DNA of 64,000 nt from CAYUYV01 sp964449455 (GTDB lineage: Bacteria > Pseudomonadota > Alphaproteobacteria > JAJFIK01), in the NCBI GenBank assembly GCA_964449455.1, contig CAYUYV010000001.1, forward strand, positions 46,999-110,998. Direction: 5' to 3'. Positions 19,083 to 28,984 of this stretch are shown piece by piece (within the stretch, counting starts at the first letter, position 1; each line of letters opens with the position of its first letter). The notes under the pieces are model-generated. The model made no database searches and was not told the DNA's origin. It was given only the letters and a program-made list of their open reading frames with translations. Both the position numbers and the translations under genes were made by a program.

Positions 19083-22000
19083 ATGAGGGCAAGGCGCTTT
19101 ATCAGTTTTCAAGGCCTCGTTCCGATCGCCATCCTTGCGGCGGGGCTGACGGCGAGCGTGTATGCCGGGATTGAATTGAACCGCGCGGAACGTGAAGCCT
19201 ATCGCGAGGCCGGCCAGAATGCGCTTGGCGATTACACGTCCCATCTGACATCGGGGCTCCGGAGCCACGTGCGCGCCCTGGAGCGCTTGGCCCAAAGCTG
19301 GGCAGCCCGGCCCGGCGCCACTCTGACACAACAAACCCAGGAAGCGGCGGCATTGGTTGCGGATCTGCCGGGCCTTCTCGCTGTTGCTGCGCTCAATCCG
19401 GAGCTTGATCTCGAATGGATGGAATCGCGCCTTGATCCCATTGCCGAGCGGGATCTCATCTTTCCGCAAGGGGAGCGTCAGGCGGCAGCAGGTCCGTTCG
19501 ATCTGACTGATACACCCACGCTTGTGACGAAGACCATCGATCTCGATGCGGAGCAGAAGGCCTTGCGGGTCTATGTGCCCGTTTTGACGCCGTCTGGCCT
19601 TGGAGGACTGGTGGCCGCGGTCATCGTGCTCGACCCCATTTTCGAAATGGCGCGCCTGCCATCACCCGATGACGCCGTGGAATTCGCCATCTTCGAGGAC
19701 TGGTTGCCCATACGGGGTGATGCAGCGGTGCTGGATTTGCTGGAAAGCGAGGAGCAGGGCTTTGCCCCCAACACCTTTGTGTCGACGCTTTCCTTTTTCG
19801 GCAATGACTGGACGCTGGTGCTCCGACCACGGCAGACTGTGTTTTTCGGCAATGTCCACCTGATGCCGCTGCTGGTGTTGGTGTTCGGCTGTCTGACGAC
19901 TCTTGCCGTTGCAGCAGGCGCTATCGCCGTGACAGTGGCCGGCCGCCAAATGGCGCTGAACGGACGGGCCACCCGGGCCGCGGGGGATCTCAGTCAGCGC
20001 CTCAAGGAAGCCGAGGACCGCTACACCCTTGTTGCAGAAGGAGCCCGGGTCGGGCTTTGGGACTGGAACATCCGGGCCAACCGGCTCTATTGGACCGGAC
20101 GGATCAATGCCATGCTGGGCATCAGCACGCCTTTGCTGGCGCCTAAGTCGGAGGATTTCGAACGGGCCTTGCATCCGGACGATCGGGGGCGGGTCGCAGA
20201 TGCCTTGCGGGATCATCTGGCCGAAGGGGTGCCATTCGATCTGTCCTTCCGGATGCGCTGCGGTGCGGATCCCTACAAGTCGTTCCATGTGCGCGGGCAT
20301 GCCGTCCGGGATGCCGAGGGCCGGCCCGTACGCATGGGCGGATCCCTCGACGATCTCAGTCTTTCAGCGCCGGGGCCTCAAAGGTTCGGTTTGCCCGATC
20401 TTGTTGACCTTATTCCCGTGCGGATCATGGTCAAGGATGAGCGGAACCGGATCCTCCATGCCAACCGCCAGGCCGCTGAGAGTCTTGGTCTTGGAGAGAG
20501 TGATGGCGAGGGGCTCTCCGTCAGGACGCTGTTTCCTGATCAGGCCGAGGTCTGGCACGAGGCAGATCTCAAGGTCTTTGATACCGAAGAGCCCAGCTTT
20601 GGGGTGATCGAACCCGATGCGAGCCGAAACGGGCCCGATCGCTGGCTGCGCACGGATCGTATTCTGCATACAGACCCCACGACGGGACAGCAGGTCATCA
20701 TCGTCTCGTCCAGTGATGCAACGGCGGAACACCGGGCGCAGCGGGCGCTGCGCTTTCGTGAGGAACGCCACAATCTGGTGCTGCGCGGCTCCGGCGCGGC
20801 GTTCTGGGACTATGACGTCCGTCAGGAGACGATGTACTGGTCGCCGCGACTCTACGAGATCATGGGCCGGGATCCGGAGACGTTCCAGCCCTCCCTAAAG
20901 AGCCTTCAGGACCTCCTGCATCCCGATGATCGCGAGCGGGTCCAGAATGCTCGCGAAGCCCACTTGGACAGTCGTGAGCCCTATGACATTGAATTTCGCT
21001 CACGCCGCGCGGATGGCACTTATGCCTGGCTCCATTCCCGGGGCCAGGCGATCTGGGATCAGGATGGCACACCTGTCCGCATGCTGGGGTCCGTGCACGA
21101 CATCACGGCGCGCAAAAAGCGGAACGCGGAGCGTGTCTTCATCAGGGAGATGAGCGACGACGGATTGTGGGATTGGTATCTCGCAAAGGACTTTCAGCTG
21201 TGCTCGCCCCGGTTCTGGCAAATGCTGGGCTATGAGCCCGACGAGAAAAAGGACCACCCTTCCGAATGGAAAGCGCTCGCGCTTCCGGAGGATCTTGAGG
21301 CCTTTGAGGACATGCTTCGCCGCCATGTCGAGACCAAAGGCGCCGAGAAAATCAGTCTGGAAATGCGCTATCGGCACAAGGACGGATCGGTGGTTACGAT
21401 CCTGTCCCGCGGTCAGGTGATAGAATGGGCCGCGGACGGAAAGCCCCTCCGGCTTGTTGCAACGCATACGGATCTCACATCAATGCGCAGGACCGAGGCT
21501 GCCTTGCGCCTCAGCGACCGGCGTTTCCAGACTGCGGTCCAGGGCATGAGCGTTGGCGTTTTTGACTGGATCGATGTCAATGCGGACGATATTTGGTGGT
21601 CGCCGCTCTTTTTCGACCTGCTTGGCTATGAGTCTGGGGAGATTAAGCCGGCGGTCTCCACTTTCAGGAGTCTGATCCATCCCGAAGACGTCGACCCCAC
21701 CTTCGAGGCCTTGGATGCCCATCTGGCTGGCAAGGCGCCATTCCGTGTCGAGTGTCGGCTCAAACACAAGCAGCTCGGCTATCGCTGGTTCCTCGGATCC
21801 GCCCAGGCGATCTGGGATGAGGACGGCAAGCCGGTTCGCATGATCGGCTCCATCATGGATATCCATGAGCGCAAAACGGCTGAACTGACGAAGAGCGAAT
21901 TCGTCTCCACCGTCAGCCACGAGCTGCGCTCTCCCATGACCTCTGTCATGGGCGCCGTCGGTCTCATCCGGTCGGGACGCCTGGGGGCCATGCCGCCTAA

Positions 22001-23042
22001 GGTTCAAGAACTGCTCGACATCGCCCAAGCCAATGGGGACCGGTTGGTCCAGATCATCAACGATATTCTGGACATGGATAAGATCGAGGCTGGTCAGCTC
22101 GATTTCCATATGGTGTCCCAGTCATTGCACGACTTATTGCAGGCGGCAGTGCGCGAAGCCGAAGGTCTGGCCCTCGAACGGGACGTGGCGGTGACGCTCG
22201 ATCTTGTCGGTGCCGACGTGCTTGTCGAGGTGGATGCGGATCGTTTTGCGCAAGTGATGGCCAATCTTCTGTCAAACGCCATCAAATTCTCCAGTCCCGG
22301 CGATGTGGTGACGGTGTCGACCCGCAATATGGGCGATCAGGCCCGGATACTCGTGCGGGACCGGGGGCCTGGCATTCCGGCGCAATACCGTCCCCTGGTC
22401 TTCGATAAATTCACCCAGGCAGACCCCTCCGACGCTCGGCGCACCGGAGGAACGGGCCTTGGCATGAGCATCGCCAAAGCCATTGTCGAAAAGTTCAATG
22501 GCACCATTGGCTTTGAAACCGCCATGGGGAAGGGCACCACATTCTATTTCGATCTGCCCAAACAGGTGCCGGCGGTCCGGGCCGAGGCTGGAGACCTGGC
22601 GCCCTCCGGTCCCCTGTTCCGTGCAACCCCCGGCCTCAACCGCATCCTGATTGTTGAGAATGATATCGGGATCGTCCGTGTGCTGGAGCAGCTCATCGGC
22701 GACGTGGGGGAAGTATGCGCCGTTGGGACACGGACGGCTGCCCGCCGGGTGATCGCCGGCGAGCGCCCTGATCTTGTGATCATGGAGCCGCTGCTGCCCG
22801 ATGGGGATGGGCTGGAGGACGCCGTCACCCTGTTCGACGGTTGTGAGGGCAAGGCACCGCATCTGCTCGTCTATTCCACCCAGGTGCCTGGCGAAAGGCG
22901 TCTGCCGACCGGTGCGAAAGTCCTGGTGAAGGCCCGTTCCTCCAACCAGGATGTGCGGGATGTGGTGTGCGCCGTCTTGGGCTGGCCCCGGGATGCTGAT
23001 CTTGAGACCAAGGCGCCCGCCACACGCCAACAGCCAGCCTGA
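19083..23042 (+). CDS. Multi-PAS hybrid sensor histidine kinase with degenerate receiver
   Basis: A 1319-aa membrane kinase. Two membrane helices (residues ~9-28 and ~258-288) enclose a periplasmic sensor region. About five PAS/PAC units follow (~315-930; each PAS has a WDW/WDY-type core). Then come a HisKA domain with the phospho-accepting His in TVSHELRSPM, and a HATPase domain with NLLSNAIKFS, DRGPGIP and GTGLGMS. The C-terminal receiver-like domain is degenerate: the usual phospho-Asp is Glu in VIMEPLLPDGDGL and the acidic pair is EN, though the Lys is kept. It may therefore signal constitutively or only as a scaffold. The separate receiver gene 40 bp downstream is the likely phosphorylation target. 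Confidence 0.92.
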   Translation: MRARRFISFQGLVPIAILAAGLTASVYAGIELNRAEREAYREAGQNALGDYTSHLTSGLRSHVRALERLAQSWAARPGATLTQQTQEAAALVADLPGLLAVAALNPELDLEWMESRLDPIAERDLIFPQGERQAAAGPFDLTDTPTLVTKTIDLDAEQKALRVYVPVLTPSGLGGLVAAVIVLDPIFEMARLPSPDDAVEFAIFEDWLPIRGDAAVLDLLESEEQGFAPNTFVSTLSFFGNDWTLVLRPRQTVFFGNVHLMPLLVLVFGCLTTLAVAAGAIAVTVAGRQMALNGRATRAAGDLSQRLKEAEDRYTLVAEGARVGLWDWNIRANRLYWTGRINAMLGISTPLLAPKSEDFERALHPDDRGRVADALRDHLAEGVPFDLSFRMRCGADPYKSFHVRGHAVRDAEGRPVRMGGSLDDLSLSAPGPQRFGLPDLVDLIPVRIMVKDERNRILHANRQAAESLGLGESDGEGLSVRTLFPDQAEVWHEADLKVFDTEEPSFGVIEPDASRNGPDRWLRTDRILHTDPTTGQQVIIVSSSDATAEHRAQRALRFREERHNLVLRGSGAAFWDYDVRQETMYWSPRLYEIMGRDPETFQPSLKSLQDLLHPDDRERVQNAREAHLDSREPYDIEFRSRRADGTYAWLHSRGQAIWDQDGTPVRMLGSVHDITARKKRNAERVFIREMSDDGLWDWYLAKDFQLCSPRFWQMLGYEPDEKKDHPSEWKALALPEDLEAFEDMLRRHVETKGAEKISLEMRYRHKDGSVVTILSRGQVIEWAADGKPLRLVATHTDLTSMRRTEAALRLSDRRFQTAVQGMSVGVFDWIDVNADDIWWSPLFFDLLGYESGEIKPAVSTFRSLIHPEDVDPTFEALDAHLAGKAPFRVECRLKHKQLGYRWFLGSAQAIWDEDGKPVRMIGSIMDIHERKTAELTKSEFVSTVSHELRSPMTSVMGAVGLIRSGRLGAMPPKVQELLDIAQANGDRLVQIINDILDMDKIEAGQLDFHMVSQSLHDLLQAAVREAEGLALERDVAVTLDLVGADVLVEVDADRFAQVMANLLSNAIKFSSPGDVVTVSTRNMGDQARILVRDRGPGIPAQYRPLVFDKFTQADPSDARRTGGTGLGMSIAKAIVEKFNGTIGFETAMGKGTTFYFDLPKQVPAVRAEAGDLAPSGPLFRATPGLNRILIVENDIGIVRVLEQLIGDVGEVCAVGTRTAARRVIAGERPDLVIMEPLLPDGDGLEDAVTLFDGCEGKAPHLLVYSTQVPGERRLPTGAKVLVKARSSNQDVRDVVCAVLGWPRDADLETKAPATRQQPA

Positions 23043-23081
23043 CAGTGAGGCGGGGCTGGCTGTGAAAAATGGGAGTTTTCC

Positions 23082-23483
23082 ATGGTCCGGCGGATCGCCC
23101 ATATCGACGACGATGCGGACATTCTTACGATTGCACGTGTGGCGCTCAGGGATCTGGCGGGTTTTGAGGTGATTTCCTTCGCCTCCGGCCACGAGGCACT
23201 GGCGCGGCTCGCCGGTTGCCACCCCGACATCATTCTCCTTGATGTCATGATGCCGGACCTTGATGGGGAAGCCTTGATGGGGCATCTCAAATCAGACCCG
23301 GCGCTCTGCGCGGTTCCCGTCGTTCTCCTGACTGCAAAGGCCCAGCAGCACGATCTGGACCGCTATCGGCGCAGCGGTGCCGCCGGCATTATTCCAAAGC
23401 CCTTCGATCCCACCACCCTGGCCGAACAGGTGCTTGCCTTCCTGCCAGCCCGTCCCAAGGGCAAGGCGCCGTCCTCTTGTTGA
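23082..23483 (+). CDS. Single-domain response regulator (CheY-like receiver)
   Basis: This 133-aa protein is a receiver domain with no output domain. It has the acidic pocket IDDDADIL, the phospho-acceptor Asp in IILLDVMMPDLDG, the conserved Thr in LLTAKAQ and Lys in IIPKPFDP. It follows the hybrid kinase by 40 bp in the same direction, so the two form a two-component pair. It must act by protein-protein contact or pass phosphate to another partner. Confidence 0.9.
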   Translation: MVRRIAHIDDDADILTIARVALRDLAGFEVISFASGHEALARLAGCHPDIILLDVMMPDLDGEALMGHLKSDPALCAVPVVLLTAKAQQHDLDRYRRSGAAGIIPKPFDPTTLAEQVLAFLPARPKGKAPSSC

Positions 23484-23572
23484 CCTGACCCTCAGATTGC
23501 GGTGCAAAATTGCGGATTGGCGCTCGGGTCGTCTGGTGATCCGTTGCCCCCGCGGAGAGGACGTTTTTGACC

Positions 23573-26179
23573 ATGAGACATTCCGATCCGCCAGGCCGGC
23601 GGCTCCATCCCCATTGTGGGGCCTGCGGTCGGTGGGTCTGGCTCTGGCTGACCTTGGGCCTCCTGCTCCAGATCTCTGAGGGGCTGGCATCTGGCCCCTT
23701 GCGGGTTGGTGTCCAGTTGGAGCCGCCTAATCTCGACCCCACGGCGGGTGCGGCGGCCGCCATTGATGAAATCGTCTATGCGAATGTGTTTGAGGGACTG
23801 ACCCGTATTGGGCCGGACGGGACGGTGCAGCCCGGGCTTGCCCATCGCTGGACCCTGTCAGACGACGGACGGACTTACCTCTTCCATTTGCGCGATGGTG
23901 TGCGCTTTCACGATGGTACGGCCTTCGATGCCCAGGATGTGGCCTTCACGCTCAATCGCGCGCGCGCGCCAAACACGACCAATGCCCAGAAGGCGCTGTT
24001 CGAGCCCATCAGCCGCGTTGAGGTCATCGGTCCTCTGACGGTCGCGGTTCATCTGGCGCGCCCGGTGGGCGCCTTTCTCACCCATCTCGCCTGGGGCGAC
24101 GCGGTGATTGTGGCGCCGGAAAGTGCGGCCAGAAATGCGGTCCGCCCTATCGGGACGGGGCCGTTTCGTTTCGAGGCCTGGCGTAAGGGCGCTGCGTTGC
24201 GCCTTGTGCGTTATAAGGACTATTGGGGGCGCAAAGCCAGCGCCAATACAGGGCATATGCCCGATGCCATCATATTCACCTTCATTCCCGATCCGGCGGC
24301 GGCCTTTGCTGCCCTGATGGCAGGGGATGTGGACGGATTCCCAAGCTATCCGGCGCCGGAGAATATTGGCCGCTTTGAACGGGATCCGCGTTTCCGGGTC
24401 GATTATGGCTCCGGCGAAGGCGAAGTGATCCTGGCCATCAATAATGGTGTTCCGCCCTTTGACGATATCCGTGTGCGCCGGGCGCTTGCCCATGCCATTG
24501 ACCGCAGGGCCATCATCGATGGCGCTTTTTTCGGCTTTGGTGAGCCCATTGGTTCCCATTTCCCGCCCCATCACCCCTCCTATGAGGATCTGACCGGCGC
24601 CTATCCCTTTGATCCGGTGACGGCGCGCGCTTTGCTGGCGGAAGCCGGCATGGCGCAGGGCTTCCCCATCACCTTGACCTTGCCGCCGCCGAGCTATGCC
24701 CGGCGGGCCGGCGAGGCCGTGGCCGGGTTCCTGACCGCTGCGGGCCTGACCGTTCGGATCGAGAGCATCGAATGGGCCCAATGGCTGGAACAGGTCTTCC
24801 GCAACAAGGATTATCAGCTCACAATCGTCGCCCATACCGAGCCGCTCGACATCGATATCTACGCCCGTGACGATTATTATTTTCAGTATAATGATTATGA
24901 ATTCAAAGACCTCATCGCCAGGCTGTCAGCGACTGCCGATCCTGTTCGCCGCGATCGCCTGTTCAGGGCCGCCCAGCGCAAGTTAAGTGAGGATGCCGTC
25001 AATGTCTTCCTGGCCCAATTGCCCAAGATCGGTGTTTGGCGCCAGGACGTGACGGGCGTCTGGCGCAATGCTCCGTTGCAGGCCAATGATTTCACAGGCG
25101 TGGCCTTGCCCGAAACCGGCCTTGGAGCACGGGAGCGCGCATCCGGACCGCCAGTTTTTGGCGTGATCCTTTTGCTGCTCCTCGCGGCCGGCGGCGCTGC
25201 GTTGGCGTCGTTTCTGGGGAGGGCGGGGCATCGCGTTCTTGTGGCGCGTCTTGTGGGCCTTGGTGTCACCCTCGTGGCGGCGAGCGTCGTTGTTTTCGTC
25301 CTTGTGGAAATCGTCCCCGGAGATCCGGCGCGCTTTATGATGGGCCTTCAGGCGGATCCGGATGCCGTGGCGGCGTTGCAGGCAGAGCTGGGCCTCGATC
25401 GCCCAGCTCCGGTGCGCTATGTGGCCTGGGTCTTCGGCATGATCCAGGGCGATTTCGGAACGAGCTATACCTATCGGGTGCCGGTCGCCGAGCTGATCGG
25501 CGAACGGGTGGGCGTCTCAGCGCCTTTGGCTCTCATGGCGCTTCTCCTTTCCACGGCAATCGCTCTGCCGGCAGGCATATGGGCGGCTGCGCGGCGCGGC
25601 CGGGCGGAGGATGCCGCCGTGATGGGGGCGGCGCAGGCGGGGCTCGCCATCCCCAATTTCTGGTTCGCACTGTTATTGGTGCTCGTGTTTTCCGCATCCC
25701 TGCGCTGGTTTTCCGCCGGCGGATTTCCGGGCTGGGAGGCCGGCGTGTGGCCGGCTCTCAAGGCGCTGGTTCTGCCTGCCATTGCGCTCGCCGTGCCCCA
25801 GGCCGCAATCCTTGCGCGGGTCATGCGCACGGCCCTGCTTGATACGCTGTCGGAGGATTATATGCGCACGGCCCGGGCCAAGGGGCTGACGCGGGGGCAG
25901 GCCCTGCGGGCCCATGCGGTGCGCAATGCCATGATCCCGGTCTTGACCATTCTGGGCCTGCAGGCGGCCTTCCTGCTGGCCGGTGCCGTCATTATCGAGA
26001 ATGTCTTCTACCTGCCCGGCCTCGGGCGGCTTGTGTTCCAGGCCATCACCCAGCGCGACCTGATCGTGGTGAAGGGCGTTGTCATGCTGCTGGTCTTTGC
26101 GGTGGTGATCCTTATGGCTCTGGTCGACCTTGCCTATGCCGCAGTCGATCCGCGGATCCGCACTGGGGGCCGGTCATGA
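23573..26179 (+). CDS. ABC importer: peptide-binding protein fused to DppB-type permease
   Basis: The 868-aa product joins two parts that are normally separate. Residues ~35-520 form a complete family-5 (DppA/OppA-like) substrate-binding protein, with VQLEPPNLDP at its start and VRRALAHAIDR in the middle. After a membrane helix (~527-545), residues ~560-868 form a DppB-type permease with the EAA-like loop DYMRTARAKGLTRGQALRAH. A signal-anchor with no lipobox Cys is at the N-terminus. I use the ATG at 23573; a TTG at 23567 has slightly better Shine-Dalgarno spacing. The stop overlaps the next permease gene (ATGA). Substrate is probably di- or oligopeptides, by family and context. The fusion tethers one binding protein per transporter. 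Confidence 0.9.
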   Translation: MRHSDPPGRRLHPHCGACGRWVWLWLTLGLLLQISEGLASGPLRVGVQLEPPNLDPTAGAAAAIDEIVYANVFEGLTRIGPDGTVQPGLAHRWTLSDDGRTYLFHLRDGVRFHDGTAFDAQDVAFTLNRARAPNTTNAQKALFEPISRVEVIGPLTVAVHLARPVGAFLTHLAWGDAVIVAPESAARNAVRPIGTGPFRFEAWRKGAALRLVRYKDYWGRKASANTGHMPDAIIFTFIPDPAAAFAALMAGDVDGFPSYPAPENIGRFERDPRFRVDYGSGEGEVILAINNGVPPFDDIRVRRALAHAIDRRAIIDGAFFGFGEPIGSHFPPHHPSYEDLTGAYPFDPVTARALLAEAGMAQGFPITLTLPPPSYARRAGEAVAGFLTAAGLTVRIESIEWAQWLEQVFRNKDYQLTIVAHTEPLDIDIYARDDYYFQYNDYEFKDLIARLSATADPVRRDRLFRAAQRKLSEDAVNVFLAQLPKIGVWRQDVTGVWRNAPLQANDFTGVALPETGLGARERASGPPVFGVILLLLLAAGGAALASFLGRAGHRVLVARLVGLGVTLVAASVVVFVLVEIVPGDPARFMMGLQADPDAVAALQAELGLDRPAPVRYVAWVFGMIQGDFGTSYTYRVPVAELIGERVGVSAPLALMALLLSTAIALPAGIWAAARRGRAEDAAVMGAAQAGLAIPNFWFALLLVLVFSASLRWFSAGGFPGWEAGVWPALKALVLPAIALAVPQAAILARVMRTALLDTLSEDYMRTARAKGLTRGQALRAHAVRNAMIPVLTILGLQAAFLLAGAVIIENVFYLPGLGRLVFQAITQRDLIVVKGVVMLLVFAVVILMALVDLAYAAVDPRIRTGGRS

Positions 26180-27030
26180 CTCATGTCGCAGGCGTGGGAT
26201 CCGCCCGTTCCCCAGTGGGGTGGAGTCTTTTTTCGGGTCTTGTTTTCACCGGGCTCATTGGCGCCGTGGCGTTGGTCTCCTTCATCTGGACACCCCATGA
26301 CGCACTTGTGCTCGCAGTAGACGAGCGGCTTCAGGCTCCATCCTGGTCCCATCCCATGGGTACGGATGTTCTGGGCCGTGATGTGCTTTCCATGATCATG
26401 GTGGGCGCCCGCCATTCCCTCGCCGTGGCGCTGCTCGCGGTCGGCTGCGGCATGGTGGTGGGCGTGCCCATGGGCCTTGCGGCAGCGGCTTTTCGGGGGC
26501 CTGCGGACAGTCTTCTCATGCGCGGGAATGATGTGATCTTCGCGTTTCCGGCCCTCGTGCTTGCCATCTTGATCACGGCGGTGTTCGGACCCGGCGCGGT
26601 CAATGCGATCATCGCCATCGGGATCTTCAATGTGCCTGTATTCGCCCGTCTCGCCCGTGGCGGCGCGCTCTCCTTATGGTCCCGAGAATACATCCTGGCG
26701 GCACGGGTTGCCGGGAAGGGGCGGGTGCGGATTTCCGCCGAACATATCCTGCCCAACATCGCCAATCTGCTCATCGTTCAGGGCACGATTCAGTTTTCCC
26801 TGGGCATCCTGGCCGAGGCGGGCCTGTCCTATGTGGGCCTTGGCACCCAGCCACCGGCGCCAAGTTGGGGGCGCATGCTCTCCGAGACCCAGACTCTCGT
26901 GGATGTGGCCCCTTGGCTTGTGATCTTTCCGGGTCTTGCAATCTTCATGGCGGTGCTCGGGTTCAATCTCTTGGGCGATGGCCTGCGCGACCTGCTTGAT
27001 CCTCGCCTTCGGGGGAGGGAGGGGCCATGA
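26176..27030 (+). CDS. ABC importer permease, DppC type
   Basis: This 284-aa inner-membrane permease pairs with the permease half of the preceding fusion protein. It has the N-terminal helix and DVLGRDVLSMIMVGAR segment typical of DppC/OppC, and the cytoplasmic loop REYILAARVAGKGRVRISAE that contacts the ATPase. It overlaps both neighbours by 4 nt, so the three genes form one translationally coupled operon. Confidence 0.93.
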   Translation: MTHVAGVGSARSPVGWSLFSGLVFTGLIGAVALVSFIWTPHDALVLAVDERLQAPSWSHPMGTDVLGRDVLSMIMVGARHSLAVALLAVGCGMVVGVPMGLAAAAFRGPADSLLMRGNDVIFAFPALVLAILITAVFGPGAVNAIIAIGIFNVPVFARLARGGALSLWSREYILAARVAGKGRVRISAEHILPNIANLLIVQGTIQFSLGILAEAGLSYVGLGTQPPAPSWGRMLSETQTLVDVAPWLVIFPGLAIFMAVLGFNLLGDGLRDLLDPRLRGREGP

Positions 27031-28655
27031 CCCTGCTTGCGGTGAAAGATCTCATGGTCAGGTTGGGTACGGAGGAAATCCTGCACGGGGTCAGCGTTTC
27101 CCTTGACGCGGGCGCCGTCCTTGGCCTTGTGGGGGAGTCGGGTTCCGGCAAGTCCATGACGGCCCTTGCTATTATGGGGCTTTTGCCGGAGGGGGCTCGG
27201 GTCTCGGGCACCATCGCCTTTGACGGCAAGCCTCTCCACGATCTTGATGATCGGGCCCTGTGCGGCTTGCGGGGGCGGGATCTGGCCATGGTGTTCCAGG
27301 AACCCATGACGGCTCTCAATCCCCTGCACTCCATTGGCGACCAGGTGGCGGAGACCATCCGTATTCATACCGGTTCCCCGCGCAGCCGGGCGGCCGAAAG
27401 GGCGGCTGAAACGCTGGTCCGGGTTGGTTTGCCTGCGGAGCAGGTTTCGCCCGAGCGCTATCCCCATGAACTGTCCGGCGGTCAGCGCCAGCGCGTGGTC
27501 ATCGCCATGGCCGTGGCGCTGGGGCCAAAGCTCCTGATCGCCGACGAGCCCACGACGGCCCTCGACGTGACCACCCAGGACCAGATCCTGGCCCTGTTGC
27601 GCCGCCTGGTGGCCGAGGACGGGATGGGGCTGATCCTGATCAGCCATGATCTCGCTGTGGTCGCCGACATGGCAGACCATGTGGCGATCATGAAGGACGG
27701 GTCCATCGTGGAGGCTGGCGAGACCGGCGTGGTTTTCCGCACCATGGTCCATCCTTATACGAAGCGCTTGTTTGCGGACTCGACCCATGTTCCCGCCCGG
27801 GCACCCCATAGGCCAGGCGATATCCCTCTGCTTGAAGTGAAGAATGTGGTGCGGGTCTACGGACAAGAACGCCGCGACCGGGGCCCATGGGGTGGAGGAC
27901 TGGAGGCGGAGCCTTGCCGCCGGGCCGTCGATGGTGTCGACTTCACCATGCACCGGGGGGAGAATCTGGGGTTGGTCGGAGAGTCCGGCTGCGGAAAGTC
28001 AACCCTTGCGCGGACTCTCTTGGGTCTGGAAGATGTCCAGAGCGGCGAAATCTGCGTCGACGGGGTTTGCCTGACGGCCGCCAAAGGGGCTGCTCTGCGC
28101 CTGTTGCGACGGCGGATCCAGGTGGTGTTCCAGGACCCTTATGGATCCTTCAATCCCCGCCACCGGGTGGGCCGCGTGATCGCCGAGCCGTTCCACCTGG
28201 CCGACCCTAAGCCGAGCCGCGCGGAGATCCGGGACCAGGTGACCGCCATGCTAACCCGCGTGGGCCTGTCACCGGCGGACGCGGACCGCTTTCCCCACGA
28301 ATTCTCCGGCGGACAGCGCCAGCGCATCGCCATTGCCCGGGCGCTGGTCACACAGCCCGATATCGTGGTGCTTGATGAGGCCGTCTCCGCCCTTGATGTG
28401 TCCGTGCGTGCCCGGATCCTTGATCTCCTTGCACAGCTTACGGACAGTCTGGGCGTTTCCTATCTGTTCATCTCCCATGACCTCTCCGTGGTGCGCAGCA
28501 TCACGGACCGTGTTTTGGTCATGCGCTCCGGGCGGATCGTGGAGGAGGGGCCCACGGCGCGCGTGTTTTCCAATCCCAGTCATCCCTATACCGCATCGCT
28601 GATCGCGGCTGCACCAAAGCTGGACATGGGACACGCTCCGGCGCCTGCTGAATAA
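27027..28655 (+). CDS. ABC importer ATPase, DppD-DppF fusion (YejF/GsiA type)
   Basis: A 542-aa protein with two complete nucleotide-binding domains. The first has Walker A GESGSGKS and signature LSGGQRQRVVIA; the second has Walker A GESGCGKS and signature FSGGQRQRIAIA. Both have intact Walker B segments (LLIADEPTTALD and IVVLDEAVSALD). One such chain can power the permease pair encoded just upstream. With the binding-protein fusion, the entire importer is made from only three genes. Confidence 0.94.
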   Translation: MTLLAVKDLMVRLGTEEILHGVSVSLDAGAVLGLVGESGSGKSMTALAIMGLLPEGARVSGTIAFDGKPLHDLDDRALCGLRGRDLAMVFQEPMTALNPLHSIGDQVAETIRIHTGSPRSRAAERAAETLVRVGLPAEQVSPERYPHELSGGQRQRVVIAMAVALGPKLLIADEPTTALDVTTQDQILALLRRLVAEDGMGLILISHDLAVVADMADHVAIMKDGSIVEAGETGVVFRTMVHPYTKRLFADSTHVPARAPHRPGDIPLLEVKNVVRVYGQERRDRGPWGGGLEAEPCRRAVDGVDFTMHRGENLGLVGESGCGKSTLARTLLGLEDVQSGEICVDGVCLTAAKGAALRLLRRRIQVVFQDPYGSFNPRHRVGRVIAEPFHLADPKPSRAEIRDQVTAMLTRVGLSPADADRFPHEFSGGQRQRIAIARALVTQPDIVVLDEAVSALDVSVRARILDLLAQLTDSLGVSYLFISHDLSVVRSITDRVLVMRSGRIVEEGPTARVFSNPSHPYTASLIAAAPKLDMGHAPAPAE

Positions 28656-28984
28656 TAGTGGCAAGTGTCAGGACAAATCGCTCTCAATCCCATCATTGTA
28701 AGCGCGGCGAGGAAATCCAGAGGACGAAGCACCTTGTGCGGCCCTCCGCTTGGTGCGCAATGACGATGGGTCTGCGTCCATGCCCCTTGGTATCAGGCCG
28801 CGGGCTCATTTAACGCGTTCAAAAGCGTGTCACGAACCTTGGTGATCGCTTATGTGCGCAGCTTGCAGGCCTCGCGCCCCGTTCGCGTTTACGCGACGTA
28901 AACGCAGTTTTGGCTGGAATATCCGCAATACACGTTTTCCGGAAACAAGAATGCCTGGATGGTCAGGCGTAAGAGGATTCGTGA
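28656..28984. other. Intergenic region upstream of the TonB-dependent receptor
   Basis: These 329 bp between the ABC ATPase and the receptor gene contain no supported gene. A weak GCACC/GGTGC stem near 28730 could end the ABC transcript. A perfect 9-bp palindrome at 28885-28905 is the strongest signal and probably regulatory. I saw no riboswitch fold. Confidence 0.55.
28885..28905. promoter_or_regulatory. Palindromic operator candidate upstream of the receptor gene
   Basis: GCGTTTACG and CGTAAACGC form perfect 9-bp arms around CGA, about 80 nt before the receptor start. The symmetry and position fit a repressor or activator site. A Fur box seems unlikely because the palindrome is too GC-rich. 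Confidence 0.5.
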
